Positions 17,280 to 24,204 of a stretch of 64,000 nt of DNA are shown in pieces (positions within the stretch are counted from its first letter, which is position 1; every line of letters begins with the position of its first letter). This DNA comes from Micromonospora musae (lineage in GTDB: Bacteria > Actinomycetota > Actinomycetes > Mycobacteriales > Micromonosporaceae). The notes beneath the pieces were generated by a model that worked only from the letters and a program-made list of their open reading frames with translations, was not told the DNA's origin and did not search any database. The DNA is taken from NCBI RefSeq assembly GCF_003626635.1, contig NZ_RAZT01000004.1, positions 62,001 to 126,000 on the forward strand, given 5' to 3'. The position numbers were made by a program, and so were the translations under genes.

Positions 17280-17409
17280 CCACACACCCCGGCGGGCCCC
17301 TCGCGGGCCGGGAGGCCAGGAAGTAGGCAGGGATGTCGCGCCCCTGCCGGTGATCCGTCGGTGGAAGGGCGGCACCGTCCCGGCCGGCGAGAGAGGCACC
17401 GGGAACCAT

Positions 17410-17482
17410 GCCAGCGCAGCACGACGGACGGTACACCGGCTTCGTATCCCGGAGGTAGGGCGTTCGAGTCGCCCCGCTGGCC
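17410..17482 (+). tRNA. tRNA, probably Thr (CGT)
   Basis: Acceptor GCCAGCG/CGCTGGC is perfect. The loop TTCGTAT gives CGT with A37, with a C-C mismatch closing the stem; Arg(TCG) is the alternative register. Confidence 0.68.
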
Positions 17483-17486
17483 CCAT

Positions 17487-17560
17487 GCCGACGTAGCTCA
17501 GGTGGTCAGAGCGCTCCGCTCATAACGGAGAGGCCGCGGGCTCGACTCCCGCCGTCGGCA
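17487..17560 (+). tRNA. tRNA-Met/Ile2 (CAT)
   Basis: Acceptor GCCGACG/CGTCGGC, loop CTCATAA on CTCCG/CGGAG. Whether it is elongator Met or lysidine-type Ile2 cannot be told by eye. Confidence 0.88.
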
Positions 17561-17564
17561 CCAC

Positions 17565-17648
17565 GCGCTCGTGGTGGAACTCAGGTAGACCCGCACGGCT
17601 CAGACCCGTGTGCCGAAAGGCGTGGGGGTTCGACTCCCCCCGAGCGCA
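17565..17648 (+). tRNA. tRNA-Leu (CAG)
   Basis: 84 nt, class II with a proper long variable arm. Acceptor GCGCTCG/CGAGCGC, loop CTCAGAC on CACGG/CCGTG. Confidence 0.9.
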
Positions 17649-17727
17649 CGCAAGGTTGAAGGCGGAGTGGAGCCGCCGCCCCGGGGCACCCGGGGAGAAC
17701 CGGTTCGACTCCGGCCGGCCAAGCCAT
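17649..17727 (+). other. Possible decayed tRNA
   Basis: A T-arm-like CCGG-TTCGACT-CCGG is present, but no acceptor pairing or clear anticodon can be found. The spacing fits a lost array member. Confidence 0.3.
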
Positions 17728-17800
17728 GGGGACGTGGCGCAGGTGGTAGCGCGCTGCTTTCGCAATGCAGAGGTCAGGGGTTCGACTCCCCTCGTCTCCA
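17728..17800 (+). tRNA. tRNA-Ala (CGC)
   Basis: Acceptor GGGGACG/CGTCTCC (one G-T). The loop TTCGCAA gives CGC, with a T-T mismatch at the top of the anticodon stem. T-loop TTCGACT. Confidence 0.8.
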
Positions 17801-17825
17801 CTTCCCGGCCGCTGGCCGGGACCAT

Positions 17826-17892
17826 GCTGGCGTAGCTCAGAGGCCAGAACACCCGGTTGTCAGCCGGGGGTTCGAGTCCCTCACCTTCCGCC
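17826..17892 (+). tRNA. tRNA-Asp-like (GTC), degenerate
   Basis: A perfect anticodon arm CCCGG-TTGTCAG-CCGGG and a normal D-arm, but the variable loop is nearly absent. The acceptor strands (GCTGGCG versus CTTCCGC) do not pair. It is probably defective, and is the only Asp tRNA of the array. Confidence 0.5.
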
Positions 17893-17894
17893 AT

Positions 17895-17968
17895 GTCGTC
17901 GTGGCCAAGCTGGTTAAGGCACCCGGCTGATAACCGGGAGATCGTGGGTTCAACTCCCTCCGACGACA
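17895..17968 (+). tRNA. tRNA-Ile (GAT)
   Basis: Acceptor GTCGTCG/CGACGAC, loop CTGATAA on CCCGG/CCGGG, T-loop TTCAACT. Confidence 0.9.
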
Positions 17969-17972
17969 CCAC

Positions 17973-18045
17973 GCCCCCGTGGCTCAGCGGATAGAGCACC
18001 AGATAACGAATCTGAGGGTCGCGCGGTCGAATCGCGCCGGGGGCA
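17973..18045 (+). tRNA. tRNA-Arg (ACG), A at position 33
   Basis: Acceptor GCCCCCG/CGGGGGC is perfect. The loop TAACGAA has ACG in place, but A where the near-universal T33 should be, and the T-loop is GTCGAAT. Confidence 0.75.
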
Positions 18046-18050
18046 CGCAT

Positions 18051-18123
18051 CGGGATGTGGCGCAGTTGGGAGCGCGCTCGCTTCGGGAGCGAGAAGTCGT
18101 CGGTTCAAATCCGGCCAGCCCGA
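18051..18123 (+). tRNA. tRNA-Pro (CGG)
   Basis: Loop TTCGGGA on CTCGC/GCGAG, T-loop TTCAAAT. Acceptor CGGGATG/CAGCCCG with one mismatch. Confidence 0.82.
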
Positions 18124-18128
18124 CTCAT

Positions 18129-18214
18129 GGTGAGGCCACCCGATAGGTGCCGGGCGCCGTCTCGAAAACGGTCTGGGTTGAAAGGCCTTGGGGGTTCGAC
18201 TCCCTCCCTCGCCG
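18129..18214 (+). tRNA. tRNA-Ser (CGA)
   Basis: 86 nt, class II with a long variable arm. Acceptor GGTGAGG/CCTCGCC, loop CTCGAAA, T-loop TTCGACT. The only Ser tRNA in the array. Confidence 0.88.
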
Positions 18215-18218
18215 CCAT

Positions 18219-18291
18219 GCGCCGTTAGCTCAGTTGGCAGAGCTTCCGACTCTTAATCGGAATGTCACTGGTTCGATCCCAGTACGGCGTA
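18219..18291 (+). tRNA. tRNA-Lys (CTT)
   Basis: Acceptor GCGCCGT/ACGGCGT, loop CTCTTAA on TCCGA/TCGGA, T-loop TTCGATC. Confidence 0.9.
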
Positions 18292-18297
18292 CCAATT

Positions 18298-18371
18298 CCC
18301 CCGGTAGCTCAGAGGATAGAGCGCTGGTTTCCTAAACCGGGTCGTCGCAGGTTCGAGTTCTGCCCGGGGGA
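18298..18371 (+). tRNA. tRNA-Arg (CCT)
   Basis: Acceptor CCCCCGG/CCGGGGG, loop TTCCTAA on CTGGT/ACCGG, T-loop TTCGAGT. Confidence 0.88.
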
Positions 18372-18377
18372 CGTTTC

Positions 18378-18450
18378 GGGCCGCTAGCTCAGTGGTAGAG
18401 CCGCCGACTTTTAATCGGAGGTGTCCAGAGTTCGATTCTCTGGCGGCCCA
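18378..18450 (+). tRNA. tRNA-Lys (TTT)
   Basis: Acceptor GGGCCGC/GCGGCCC, loop CTTTTAA, T-arm CAGAG-TTCGATT-CTCTG. Confidence 0.9.
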
Positions 18451-18453
18451 CTT

Positions 18454-18526
18454 GCGGGATGGCGCAGTTATGGAAGCGCGCTGGGCTCATAACCCAGAGG
18501 CCCCGGGTTCGACTCCCGGTCCCGCT
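18454..18526 (+). tRNA. tRNA-Met (CAT), initiator-like anticodon stem
   Basis: Loop CTCATAA is flanked by GGG/CCC pairs, the hallmark of initiator tRNA, but position 1 pairs normally (G-C), unlike a true initiator. Acceptor GCGGGAT/GTCCCGC. Confidence 0.85.
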
Positions 18527-18529
18527 CCC

Positions 18530-18601
18530 GCCCCGGTAGCTCAGCGGGAGAGCGTCCGCTCGACAAGCGGAAGGCCGTTGGTTCGACACCAGCTCGGGGC
18601 A
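18530..18601 (+). tRNA. tRNA-Val (GAC), C at position 33
   Basis: Loop TCGACAA on a perfect TCCGC/GCGGA stem gives GAC preceded by C instead of T33. Acceptor GCCCCGG/TCGGGGC. Confidence 0.78.
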
Positions 18602-18607
18602 CGCAGA

Positions 18608-18678
18608 CGCGCGTTCGGTTATGGGTAGGCCCCTAGCCTTTCAAGCTGGTGAAGCGGGTTCGAGTCCCGCACGCGCGA
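18608..18678 (+). tRNA. tRNA-Glu (TTC)
   Basis: Acceptor CGCGCGT/ACGCGCG, loop CTTTCAA on CTAGC/GCTGG, T-loop TTCGAGT. Confidence 0.86.
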
Positions 18679-18682
18679 CCAT

Positions 18683-18755
18683 TCCGGCGTCGCCCAATCG
18701 GTAGGGCAGCGGACTGTTAATCCGTAAGGTACTGGTTCGAGTCCAGTCGCCGGAG
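18683..18755 (+). tRNA. tRNA-Asn (GTT)
   Basis: Acceptor TCCGGCG/CGCCGGA, loop CTGTTAA on GCGGA/TCCGT, T-loop TTCGAGT. Confidence 0.9.
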
Positions 18756-18759
18756 CCGA

Positions 18760-18831
18760 GCCCGTGTAGCTCAGGGGGAGAGCGTCGCTCTTACAAAGCG
18801 AGGGTCGGGAGTTCAAATCTTTCCGCGGGCA
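18760..18831 (+). tRNA. tRNA-Val (TAC)
   Basis: Acceptor GCCCGTG/CGCGGGC, loop CTTACAA on TCGCT/AGCGA, T-loop TTCAAAT. Confidence 0.88.
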
Positions 18832-18851
18832 CTGGCCTAATGGCCAAAGTT

Positions 18852-18922
18852 GTGACTGTAGCTCAATGGTAGAGCGCCGGGTTGTGGTCCCGGATATGCG
18901 GGGTCAGTACCCGCCAGTCACC
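18852..18922 (+). tRNA. tRNA-His (GTG)
   Basis: Acceptor GTGACTG/CAGTCAC with discriminator C as expected for His; loop TTGTGGT on CCGGG/CCCGG. The T-loop TCAGTAC is unusual. Confidence 0.82.
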
Positions 18923-18926
18923 CCAA

Positions 18927-19010
18927 GGGAGCGCGCCACCGATGGTGAGGTGGGCCGGGCTGTAACCCCGGTGCGTCCGCGCTTAGGGAGTTCGAATCTC
19001 TCCGCTCCCA
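18927..19010 (+). tRNA. tRNA-Tyr (GTA)
   Basis: 84 nt, class II. Acceptor GGGAGCG/CGCTCCC, loop CTGTAAC on CCGGG/CCCGG, T-loop TTCGAAT. Confidence 0.9.
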
Positions 19011-19015
19011 CGCAC

Positions 19016-19087
19016 GCCCGCGTAGCTCAGCGGATAGAGCACCTGCTTCCGGAGCTGGGTTGTCGGGTTCGATTTCCTCCGTGGGCG
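19016..19087 (+). tRNA. tRNA-Arg (CCG)
   Basis: Acceptor GCCCGCG/CGTGGGC. Loop TTCCGGA on CCTGC/GCTGG with one T-T mismatch. Confidence 0.8.
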
Positions 19088-19096
19088 CTTAAACTT

Positions 19097-19167
19097 GGTC
19101 GTGTGCCCGAGTGGTCAGGGAGCGGTCTGCAAAACCGCGCAGCGGGGTTCGATTCCCCGGGCGGCCT
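19097..19167 (+). tRNA. tRNA-Cys (GCA)
   Basis: Perfect anticodon arm GCGGT-CTGCAAA-ACCGC and T-arm CGGGG-TTCGATT-CCCCG. The acceptor stem GGTCGTG/GGCGGCC is weak. Last tRNA of the array. Confidence 0.8.
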
Positions 19168-19212
19168 CCATAGCCATCCACTGCGGATAGCGAGCGGAAC
19201 GCCATCCCGATA

Positions 19213-19296
19213 GGGGAGCCGGTAGGCTATCAACCTGCGGTTGACGGCGCCGTCGCCTTGACTACCGGCCCGGTACACCTGTCGAAGATGCTCCCC
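19213..19296 (+). ncRNA. Candidate structured RNA (Y RNA-like?) before the Ro60 gene
   Basis: GGGGAGC (19213-19219) pairs with GCTCCCC (19290-19296) and CGGTAG (19220-19225) with CTACCG (19262-19267). This gives a closed terminal stem with a 22-nt bulge on the 3' side that contains GTCGAAGATG. Inside lie a perfect hairpin TCAACC-TGC-GGTTGA (19230-19244) and an overlapping 12-bp palindrome (19243-19254). It sits between the last tRNA and a TROVE gene, where bacterial Y RNAs are commonly found. A Y RNA identity is an inference from position and the bulged terminal stem. Confidence 0.4.
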
Positions 19297-19318
19297 CGAA
19301 CACCAGGGGTTGAGCCCA

Positions 19319-19915
19319 ATGTCGAAGTTCAACGCGACCCGCATCCGCCCGGCCGTCACCTTGCTGGTCACCACGACCGCGCTGGCCGCCAACGCCCACG
19401 GCCTCCCGGGACACGTCCGCGACGAGCGCTCCGAGCTGTTCCTGCTCGGCGTCTCCCTGCGCGACGTCAGCAAGGACACCTTCTACGAGCGCGCAGGCGC
19501 CCGCGTCGAGCGGTTCTGCGCCCTCGTCCGCGGCCTGGCCGTGAGCGGCCCGGGTTGGCTGACCGATGTCCTTCGCTGGCTGCGCGCCGATGGGAATCTG
19601 CGTACGGCGCCGCTGGTCGCCGCAGCCGAGTTCGCGGCCGCCCGCCGCAGTACGCCGGACCCGGACCAGCTCGTCGCCACGGTTGTCGACGCGGTGCTTC
19701 AGCGCGCCGACGAGCCGGGCGAGCTGGTCGCGTACTGGACCACCCCGTACGGCATGGCCCCGAAGGGCGTGAAGAAGGGCATCGCGCGGGCCGTGATCCG
19801 GCTCTACGACGAGTACTGCCTGTCGAAGTACGACCGTGACGGCTTGGGCTTCCGGTTCCCGCGCGCCGTGGAGTCAGCGGCTGTCGCAGGTCACGCACAA
19901 GGACGACGGCACTGA
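19319..19915 (+). pseudogene. Truncated Ro60/TROVE-domain protein
   Basis: From ATG 19319 the frame begins SKFNATRIRPAVTLL and continues GHVRDERSELFLLGVSLRDV, DTFYERAGARVERFCALVRG and WLRADGNLRTAPLVAAAEFA. This is the N-terminal part of the TROVE ring that binds Y RNA and misfolded RNA. Full-length family members are about 500 residues and add a von Willebrand-like domain. Here recognisable sequence stops near residue 185 (SKYDRDGLGFRFPRAV) and joins an rhs remnant in another frame. The predicted product is 198 residues. Gene truncated by recombination; possibly still expressed. Confidence 0.75.
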
Positions 19916-20150
19916 GGAAGACGCCTACTGTGGCTACAGCCCGCACACCGACGTCGAGCAACTGACCGACGAGACCGGAGACACCGATTCCACCTACGGC
20001 TACACCGTGTACGGCAAGAACGACGACGCCCAGTTCACCGGCGTTGACAAGCCGGACGCGGCGGATCCCACCAAGGAGCCGTATAACGCTACTGGTTCAA
20101 CGCCAAGCGGTGGGACCAGAGCAGCGCGGCGCAGGGAAGCGCACGCCGGC
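19878..20150 (+). pseudogene. rhs C-terminal core remnant
   Basis: In this frame: LSQVTHKDDGTEEDAY, GYSPHTDVEQLTDETGDTDS, TYGYTVYGKNDDAQFTG and DKPDAADPTKEPYNA. This is the conserved end of actinobacterial Rhs/YD-repeat proteins, before the toxin tip. A one-base shift then continues FNAKRWDQSS, as in intact Rhs genes, so the fragment is decayed. Its left end is fused to the Ro60 gene. Confidence 0.75.
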
Positions 20151-20288
20151 TGAGCCGTAAGGTCCGGTTGACGTGGCGGGAAGGGCGGAGCCTGCGCGAG
20201 AGCCGCCCACCACTGTGTTGTCGCATCGCCTGACCGGTGACGTGTCCACGTGTTCTCGACGCGACCGAGAAAGGCGGACCTCACCAGC

Positions 20289-20470
20289 ATGGGAGCGAAA
20301 CGATCGGTCATCGGTGGTGTCGACACCCACCGCGACCCCCATCACGCGTCGGTCATCGGCAGCAGTGGCGGTCTCCCGGGCGACGCCGAGTTCCCCGCGA
20401 CTTGAGACGGTTATGCGGACCTGCTGGCCTGGATGCGGTCCTTCGGAGCCGGCCGCGCTCGGACAGTCAG
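20289..20470 (+). pseudogene. IS110-family transposase N-terminal fragment
   Basis: From ATG 20289: SVIGGVDTHRDPHHASVIGS and GDAEFPAT, then TGA at 20403, then DGYADLLAWMRSFGAG in the same frame. The VDTH motif with the first catalytic Asp and the LLAWMRSFG phrase are typical of IS110 DEDD transposases. No further domains follow. The non-coding stretch 20160-20288 would correspond to the IS end that encodes the bridge RNA in intact elements. Confidence 0.7.
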
Positions 20471-20571
20471 TTTGGAAGAGCGTGCTCAACCGGCCGTGAT
20501 GCCCGAACGCCTGCGGCCGGCGGCGGAGCTGAACGCCGCTCGTGCCCGCTCATGACCGCAGCGCAGCCCGT

Positions 20572-20958
20572 TTACTGGCCCGTGGATGGCCCGGCCTGCA
20601 GCTCCTCAGGAGCGGGCCGAAGCAGACCTAGCTGCGGGTCGAAGCAGACAAGGCCGTGCTCGGCCGCAATTCGTGCAGCACCGGCCGACACCTCTTCACA
20701 GCGGCTGTACACCATCGGGAAATAAACGATGGGTCCCGATGCCTCCCTGATCAGTGGCCCGGTCGACCACGGACTCCGCTCATCCTCAGTAAGGTCGATC
20801 CATCTCTCGAGAAGGGCCTCGACGTAGGCTTGGATACGCGGGGTCGCCGGCGTTCGTCCCTCGCCGGTGTACCGCTCGCGGAGCGCCTTTAAAGTCGCCA
20901 GCGCCACGGCGTTGTCAGCGGGCCTGTCACCTTCCCACACCGCCAAGTCGTAACTCAC
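20572..20958 (-). CDS. Hypothetical protein, immunity-like
   Basis: 128 residues from ATG 20958, starting MSYDLAVWEGDRPADNAVAL. This opening is common to a group of small actinobacterial soluble proteins seen next to Rhs-type toxins. The C-terminal part (AARIAAEHGLVCFDPQLGLL) is well formed. Location beside an rhs remnant suggests a left-over immunity gene; that is an inference. Confidence 0.6.
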   Translation of the reverse strand: MSYDLAVWEGDRPADNAVALATLKALRERYTGEGRTPATPRIQAYVEALLERWIDLTEDERSPWSTGPLIREASGPIVYFPMVYSRCEEVSAGAARIAAEHGLVCFDPQLGLLRPAPEELQAGPSTGQ

Positions 20959-21279
20959 GAGCGGAGTGTGCCAGTCAGCGCTGACCCTGTCGCGCAGTGG
21001 CTACGGGGTGAGCGATGAAGAGCGGATCTCCCGTCCGGGGAGGCTGGTAGCCCTCGTGGTGCCGGCGAGGTGATCTGCGGCGGCATCTATGAGGAGGGTC
21101 GGGGTTCGGGGCAGCGCCCGAGGCCTTCAAGCTCCTGTTGTCCGTCAACGTGGGCGGCCGGCCCGGCCGATGCCGCCCGGAGGTCGCCAGCAGCCCGGCG
21201 CCGGGCCGGCGCGGCCTGCTTTGCGGGCCGCCTTGATCCTCTGGAGGGCAATTCGGCAGTCTCACCAGCACGCAAGTTG

Positions 21280-21337
21280 TCGTGTCACGGGACATGCCTG
21301 ACACTCGCGTCCCACCAGATGCTTGACATGATCCATA
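21280..21337. repeat. Repeat D, copy 2 (inverted)
   Basis: Reverse complement of the IS-end-like sequence at 13394-13453. The surrounding gap 20959-21396 has no convincing gene. Confidence 0.65.
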
Positions 21338-21396
21338 TCGGTTGGTCGGGTGGCTTCCTGAGCCGGGAGACGGCTACCGCAGGGAGGGCTGAGGAC

Positions 21397-21930
21397 ATGG
21401 AGGTGCTCGACGTCCTGGCGGCGTTCGGCTCAACCGGCCGGGTCGGCCTTCTTCATCCCGGCACCCGTTTACAGGAGGTCGTCGCCGCCTACGACATGCC
21501 ATGGGACATCGGGCGGATCGACAAACGCCACAGATGGCCGCACCTGTACTCCTACGGCGACGTCGAGCTCGTCGTATGCCGCTGCCGGATCATCACCTCA
21601 GTGACAGTCCAGACCTGGCGAGGGACGGTTGAGCTGCCGAGCCCGGCACAGTCTGGCGAGGTCGTCGCCGTACCCGCGCGACTGACCTTCGCTCAGGTGG
21701 CCGACGCCCTGGCCGCCGCGGACTGCCAGTGGGAACGACTCAAGCCGATCGAGGGACAGTGCGGGCTGCGCACCCTGCCTGAACGCGTCGACTTCACCTT
21801 CGTCACCGACGACGGACCCGATCCCGTGCTGCACGTTGCAGGCACCTGGGCCCACGAACACGACTGCATGGCGGCGTCAGCCGTCGACGCTGCCTTCGCC
21901 GACGACTTTCCTCCCGAGCAGGACAACTGA
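21397..21930 (+). CDS. Hypothetical protein
   Basis: 177 residues from ATG 21397, with AGGGAGGG 9 nt upstream. The N-terminal part (GLLHPGTRLQEVVAAYDMPW; YGDVELVVCRCRIITSVTVQ) resembles small actinobacterial immunity-type proteins. Soluble, with an acidic C-terminus. No family assigned. Confidence 0.6.
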   Translation: MEVLDVLAAFGSTGRVGLLHPGTRLQEVVAAYDMPWDIGRIDKRHRWPHLYSYGDVELVVCRCRIITSVTVQTWRGTVELPSPAQSGEVVAVPARLTFAQVADALAAADCQWERLKPIEGQCGLRTLPERVDFTFVTDDGPDPVLHVAGTWAHEHDCMAASAVDAAFADDFPPEQDN

Positions 21931-21952
21931 CCACGTGATTAAGGCTTGGACC

Positions 21953-22020
21953 TGTTGCCCCGGCAGGATTTGAACCTGCGACACACGGTCAGGAAGTCCA
22001 CTCGCAGTCAAAGGGATGGG
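21953..22020 (-). other. tRNA 3'-end remnant
   Basis: On the minus strand a good T-arm GCAGG-TTCAAAT-CCTGC runs into acceptor CGGGGCA, but no intact anticodon arm or matching 5' acceptor strand is present. Probably an integration scar or a stray array member. Confidence 0.5.
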
Positions 22021-22036
22021 AGCTACCGCAAAGCTA

Positions 22037-22078
22037 ATCGTCTTGCTCCGAGCTAGTACCGGCTCGGAGCAAGACGAT
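22037..22078. terminator. Long perfect hairpin between convergent genes
   Basis: A 17-bp perfect inverted repeat (atcgtcttgctccgagc and its complement) with an 8-nt loop, between the + strand gene ending at 21930 and the - strand gene ending at 22100. There is no T-run, so it would act by stem strength. Confidence 0.65.
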
Positions 22079-22099
22079 CTCTCTTGGTACATCTGTCAC

Positions 22100-22807
22100 T
22101 CAGACGGCGCAGGCTCCGTCCGGTCCGCACTGCTCTCCTTCTCCAAAAGGCATGCGCAACGCGGGAGTGGGGTGGCTTTCGTCCCAGGCCCGACGCAGGG
22201 CGCGGGTGAAGGTGGCGCGGTCCACGCCGCCTCCGATGCCGTACTTCTGATCGATCACGATGAAAGGGGTGCCGTGCGCGCCCATCCGCTGGGCACGGTA
22301 CTGCTCCTCCTCGACACGCGTCTTGTACCTGCGGGAGACGAGCACCTCGCGAGTCTCGTCCTGATCGAGGCCGATCTCACCGGCGAACTCGATCAGCTGC
22401 TCCATCGTCCACAGCTGTCGGTTGTATCCGAAATGTGCGTTGAACATCTCAGTCCACGCCTCGTGGTGCTTGCCCTGATCGGTGGCGTACGCGAGGAGCT
22501 CGTGGGTGAGGTCCGTCGGGCCGAGGGTGCGGTCGATGGCGTGGTACCCGCCGAAGCCCTCCTCGTCGGCGGCGATCTCCACCGGTCGCAGCACGTTGTT
22601 CATCTGCGCGATGGTCATCCCCGCGTTCAGGCTCAGCTGCGTCTGGGTGATGCCCTCAGGCGGGATGCCGGGGTGCACCTGGAACGAACGGTGGATGATC
22701 TCTACCTCGTCGCCGTGCTCGAAGTCGGCCACGGCGTTGCGCAGGCGCTGCTGGGTCATGCCGCAGATGGGGCAGATGATGTCCGACCACATCTCGATCT
22801 GCATCAT
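22100..22807 (-). CDS. DsbA-family (FrnE-like) thiol oxidoreductase
   Basis: 235 residues from ATG 22807 (AAGGAAG upstream). A thioredoxin-fold start, MQIEMWSDIICPICGMTQQR, carries the CPIC active site at about residues 11-14. A helical insertion and the cis-Pro segment AHGTPFIVIDQKYGIGGG follow. No signal peptide, so it is cytoplasmic like FrnE, which acts in redox stress or polyketide biosynthesis. The C-terminus has two further cysteines (EQCGPDGACAV). It is divergent from the OYE gene at 23128 and probably shares its regulation. Confidence 0.88.
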   Translation of the reverse strand: MMQIEMWSDIICPICGMTQQRLRNAVADFEHGDEVEIIHRSFQVHPGIPPEGITQTQLSLNAGMTIAQMNNVLRPVEIAADEEGFGGYHAIDRTLGPTDLTHELLAYATDQGKHHEAWTEMFNAHFGYNRQLWTMEQLIEFAGEIGLDQDETREVLVSRRYKTRVEEEQYRAQRMGAHGTPFIVIDQKYGIGGGVDRATFTRALRRAWDESHPTPALRMPFGEGEQCGPDGACAV

Positions 22808-23127
22808 GCTTCCTTTCTTGCGATTTGTGCGTGACCCCATGATGAGTCAGATTCGAAACACTTACAAAAGGCACATCCATGTGCGCGAGGAGGTCTCATG
22901 ACAGGCGCTCACACCGGTGTACGCGCAGCCGTCAGGCAGGTGCCCGGCCCCTGCGCGCACTGGAACGACGATGACGCGGACGTAGGCGCAGCGCTCATTG
23001 CCGGCGACGCCTTCGCCCCACCTCGCATTACGAACATGAGTGAGTGTTTTGTAGGCACGGTGCGGTGCTGAGACGATTGGCCCCTGGCGGGCGGCTCGGG
23101 CCATACGAGCGTCCCTGGAAAAAGGAA
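22808..23127. promoter_or_regulatory. Divergent promoter region of the DsbA and OYE genes
   Basis: 320 nt without a convincing gene. 'acacttacaaaaggcac' (near 22857) and 'gagtgttttgtaggcac' (near 23042) are related phrases in opposed sense and could be operator copies for a redox-type regulator. No regulator gene is adjacent. Confidence 0.35.
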
Positions 23128-24204
23128 ATGATGTTGGACATGTTCTCCCCGGCGACGTTCGGATCGGTTCATCTTGAGAACCGGATCGTGCTCGCCCCGA
23201 TGACGCGTCTTCGCGCCCACGCGGACGGTTCGCCGAGCCTGGACATGGCGACGTACTACGCCCAACGTGCGAGCTTCGGGCTGATTGTCACCGAGGGTGT
23301 CTTTCCCTCCCTGGAAGGACGCGCGTACTTGAATCAGCCAGGTATCGCGACGAAAAGGCACGCCCAGGGGTGGCGTCGGGTGACGGATGCGGTGCATGAC
23401 CGTGGAGGCAGCATCTTCATGCAGATCATGCACGCAGGCATGGCTACACATTCAGCGGTCACCGGCGGTTCGCGGCCGGTCGGGCCAAGCGCGACATCAG
23501 CAAAAGGGCTGGCCCGCACACAGGGCGGCAAAGTGGCTATGCAAGCCGCTCGATCCTTGTCTGAAGACGAACTGCGAGGCATAGCCGCATTGTTTGCTGA
23601 AGCCGCTGAGCGTGCAGTTTTCGCAGGCTTCGATGGAGTGGAGGTTCAGGGAGCCAACGGGTACCTGCTCCATCAGTTCTTCGCGCCCAGCACCAACAAC
23701 CGATCCGATAGATACGGCGATTCTCCGGTCAATCGAGCCCGTCTTGCAGTGGAGGTCGTCTCAGCAGTTTCGAGCGCGATCGGTGCTGAGCGCACCGCCC
23801 TGCGAATATCACCTCGGCACCATTCGCATGGGATCAACGAGTACAACGATGACGCCACGAACGACACCTATCACGCGGTGGTCTCGGGTATCGCCCCACT
23901 GAACATGGCCTATCTGAGCTACTTACCGGAAGTCACGTCTCCGTTCGCGCAGGAACTGCGTGAACTGTTTGGCGGTCCCTTCGTTGTTAACACCGGCCCT
24001 CGAACAGAAACGACTTACCAAGAGGCCGACCGCCTGGTGAGCGGAGGTTTCGCTGACGCTGTCGCAGTCGGCCGCGCCGGGCTCGCAAATCCTGACCTGG
24101 TTCGGCGATGGCGACACGGGCTCGAGCTGAATCGCCCTCGGATGCAGCACTTCTACGTCGGTGGCGCGAACGGGTATACGGACTATCCCGAACTGGCAAC
24201 TTGA
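23128..24204 (+). CDS. NADH:flavin oxidoreductase, Old Yellow Enzyme family
   Basis: 358 residues from ATG 23128 (or the adjacent ATG 23131). TIM-barrel OYE features are visible: FGSVHLENRIVLAPMTRLRA at the N-terminus (FMN binding), QIMHAG (about 109), FDGVEVQGANGYLLHQFFAP (about 180), NNRSDRYGDSPVNRARL, and a C-terminal phosphate-binding GGFADAVAVGRAGLANPDLV. The usual second His/Asn of the active site is in GANGYLLHQF. Such enzymes reduce activated C=C bonds using NAD(P)H. The pairing with a FrnE-like oxidoreductase suggests electrophile or redox stress detoxification. Confidence 0.92.
   Translation: MMLDMFSPATFGSVHLENRIVLAPMTRLRAHADGSPSLDMATYYAQRASFGLIVTEGVFPSLEGRAYLNQPGIATKRHAQGWRRVTDAVHDRGGSIFMQIMHAGMATHSAVTGGSRPVGPSATSAKGLARTQGGKVAMQAARSLSEDELRGIAALFAEAAERAVFAGFDGVEVQGANGYLLHQFFAPSTNNRSDRYGDSPVNRARLAVEVVSAVSSAIGAERTALRISPRHHSHGINEYNDDATNDTYHAVVSGIAPLNMAYLSYLPEVTSPFAQELRELFGGPFVVNTGPRTETTYQEADRLVSGGFADAVAVGRAGLANPDLVRRWRHGLELNRPRMQHFYVGGANGYTDYPELAT

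Noticed and set aside
15361..18628. Many open frames across the tRNA array on both strands
   Set aside because: Typical shadows of tRNA genes (for example repeated 'RDRTGDL'-like phrases); only the HNH and Lsr2-like genes have ribosome sites and family motifs.
14989..19010. Link between array tRNA-Glu genes and the glutamyl-tRNA-using LanB enzyme
   Set aside because: Chemically appealing, but the array supplies all amino acids and lies 34 kb away with mobile-element debris between, so nothing in the sequence ties them together.
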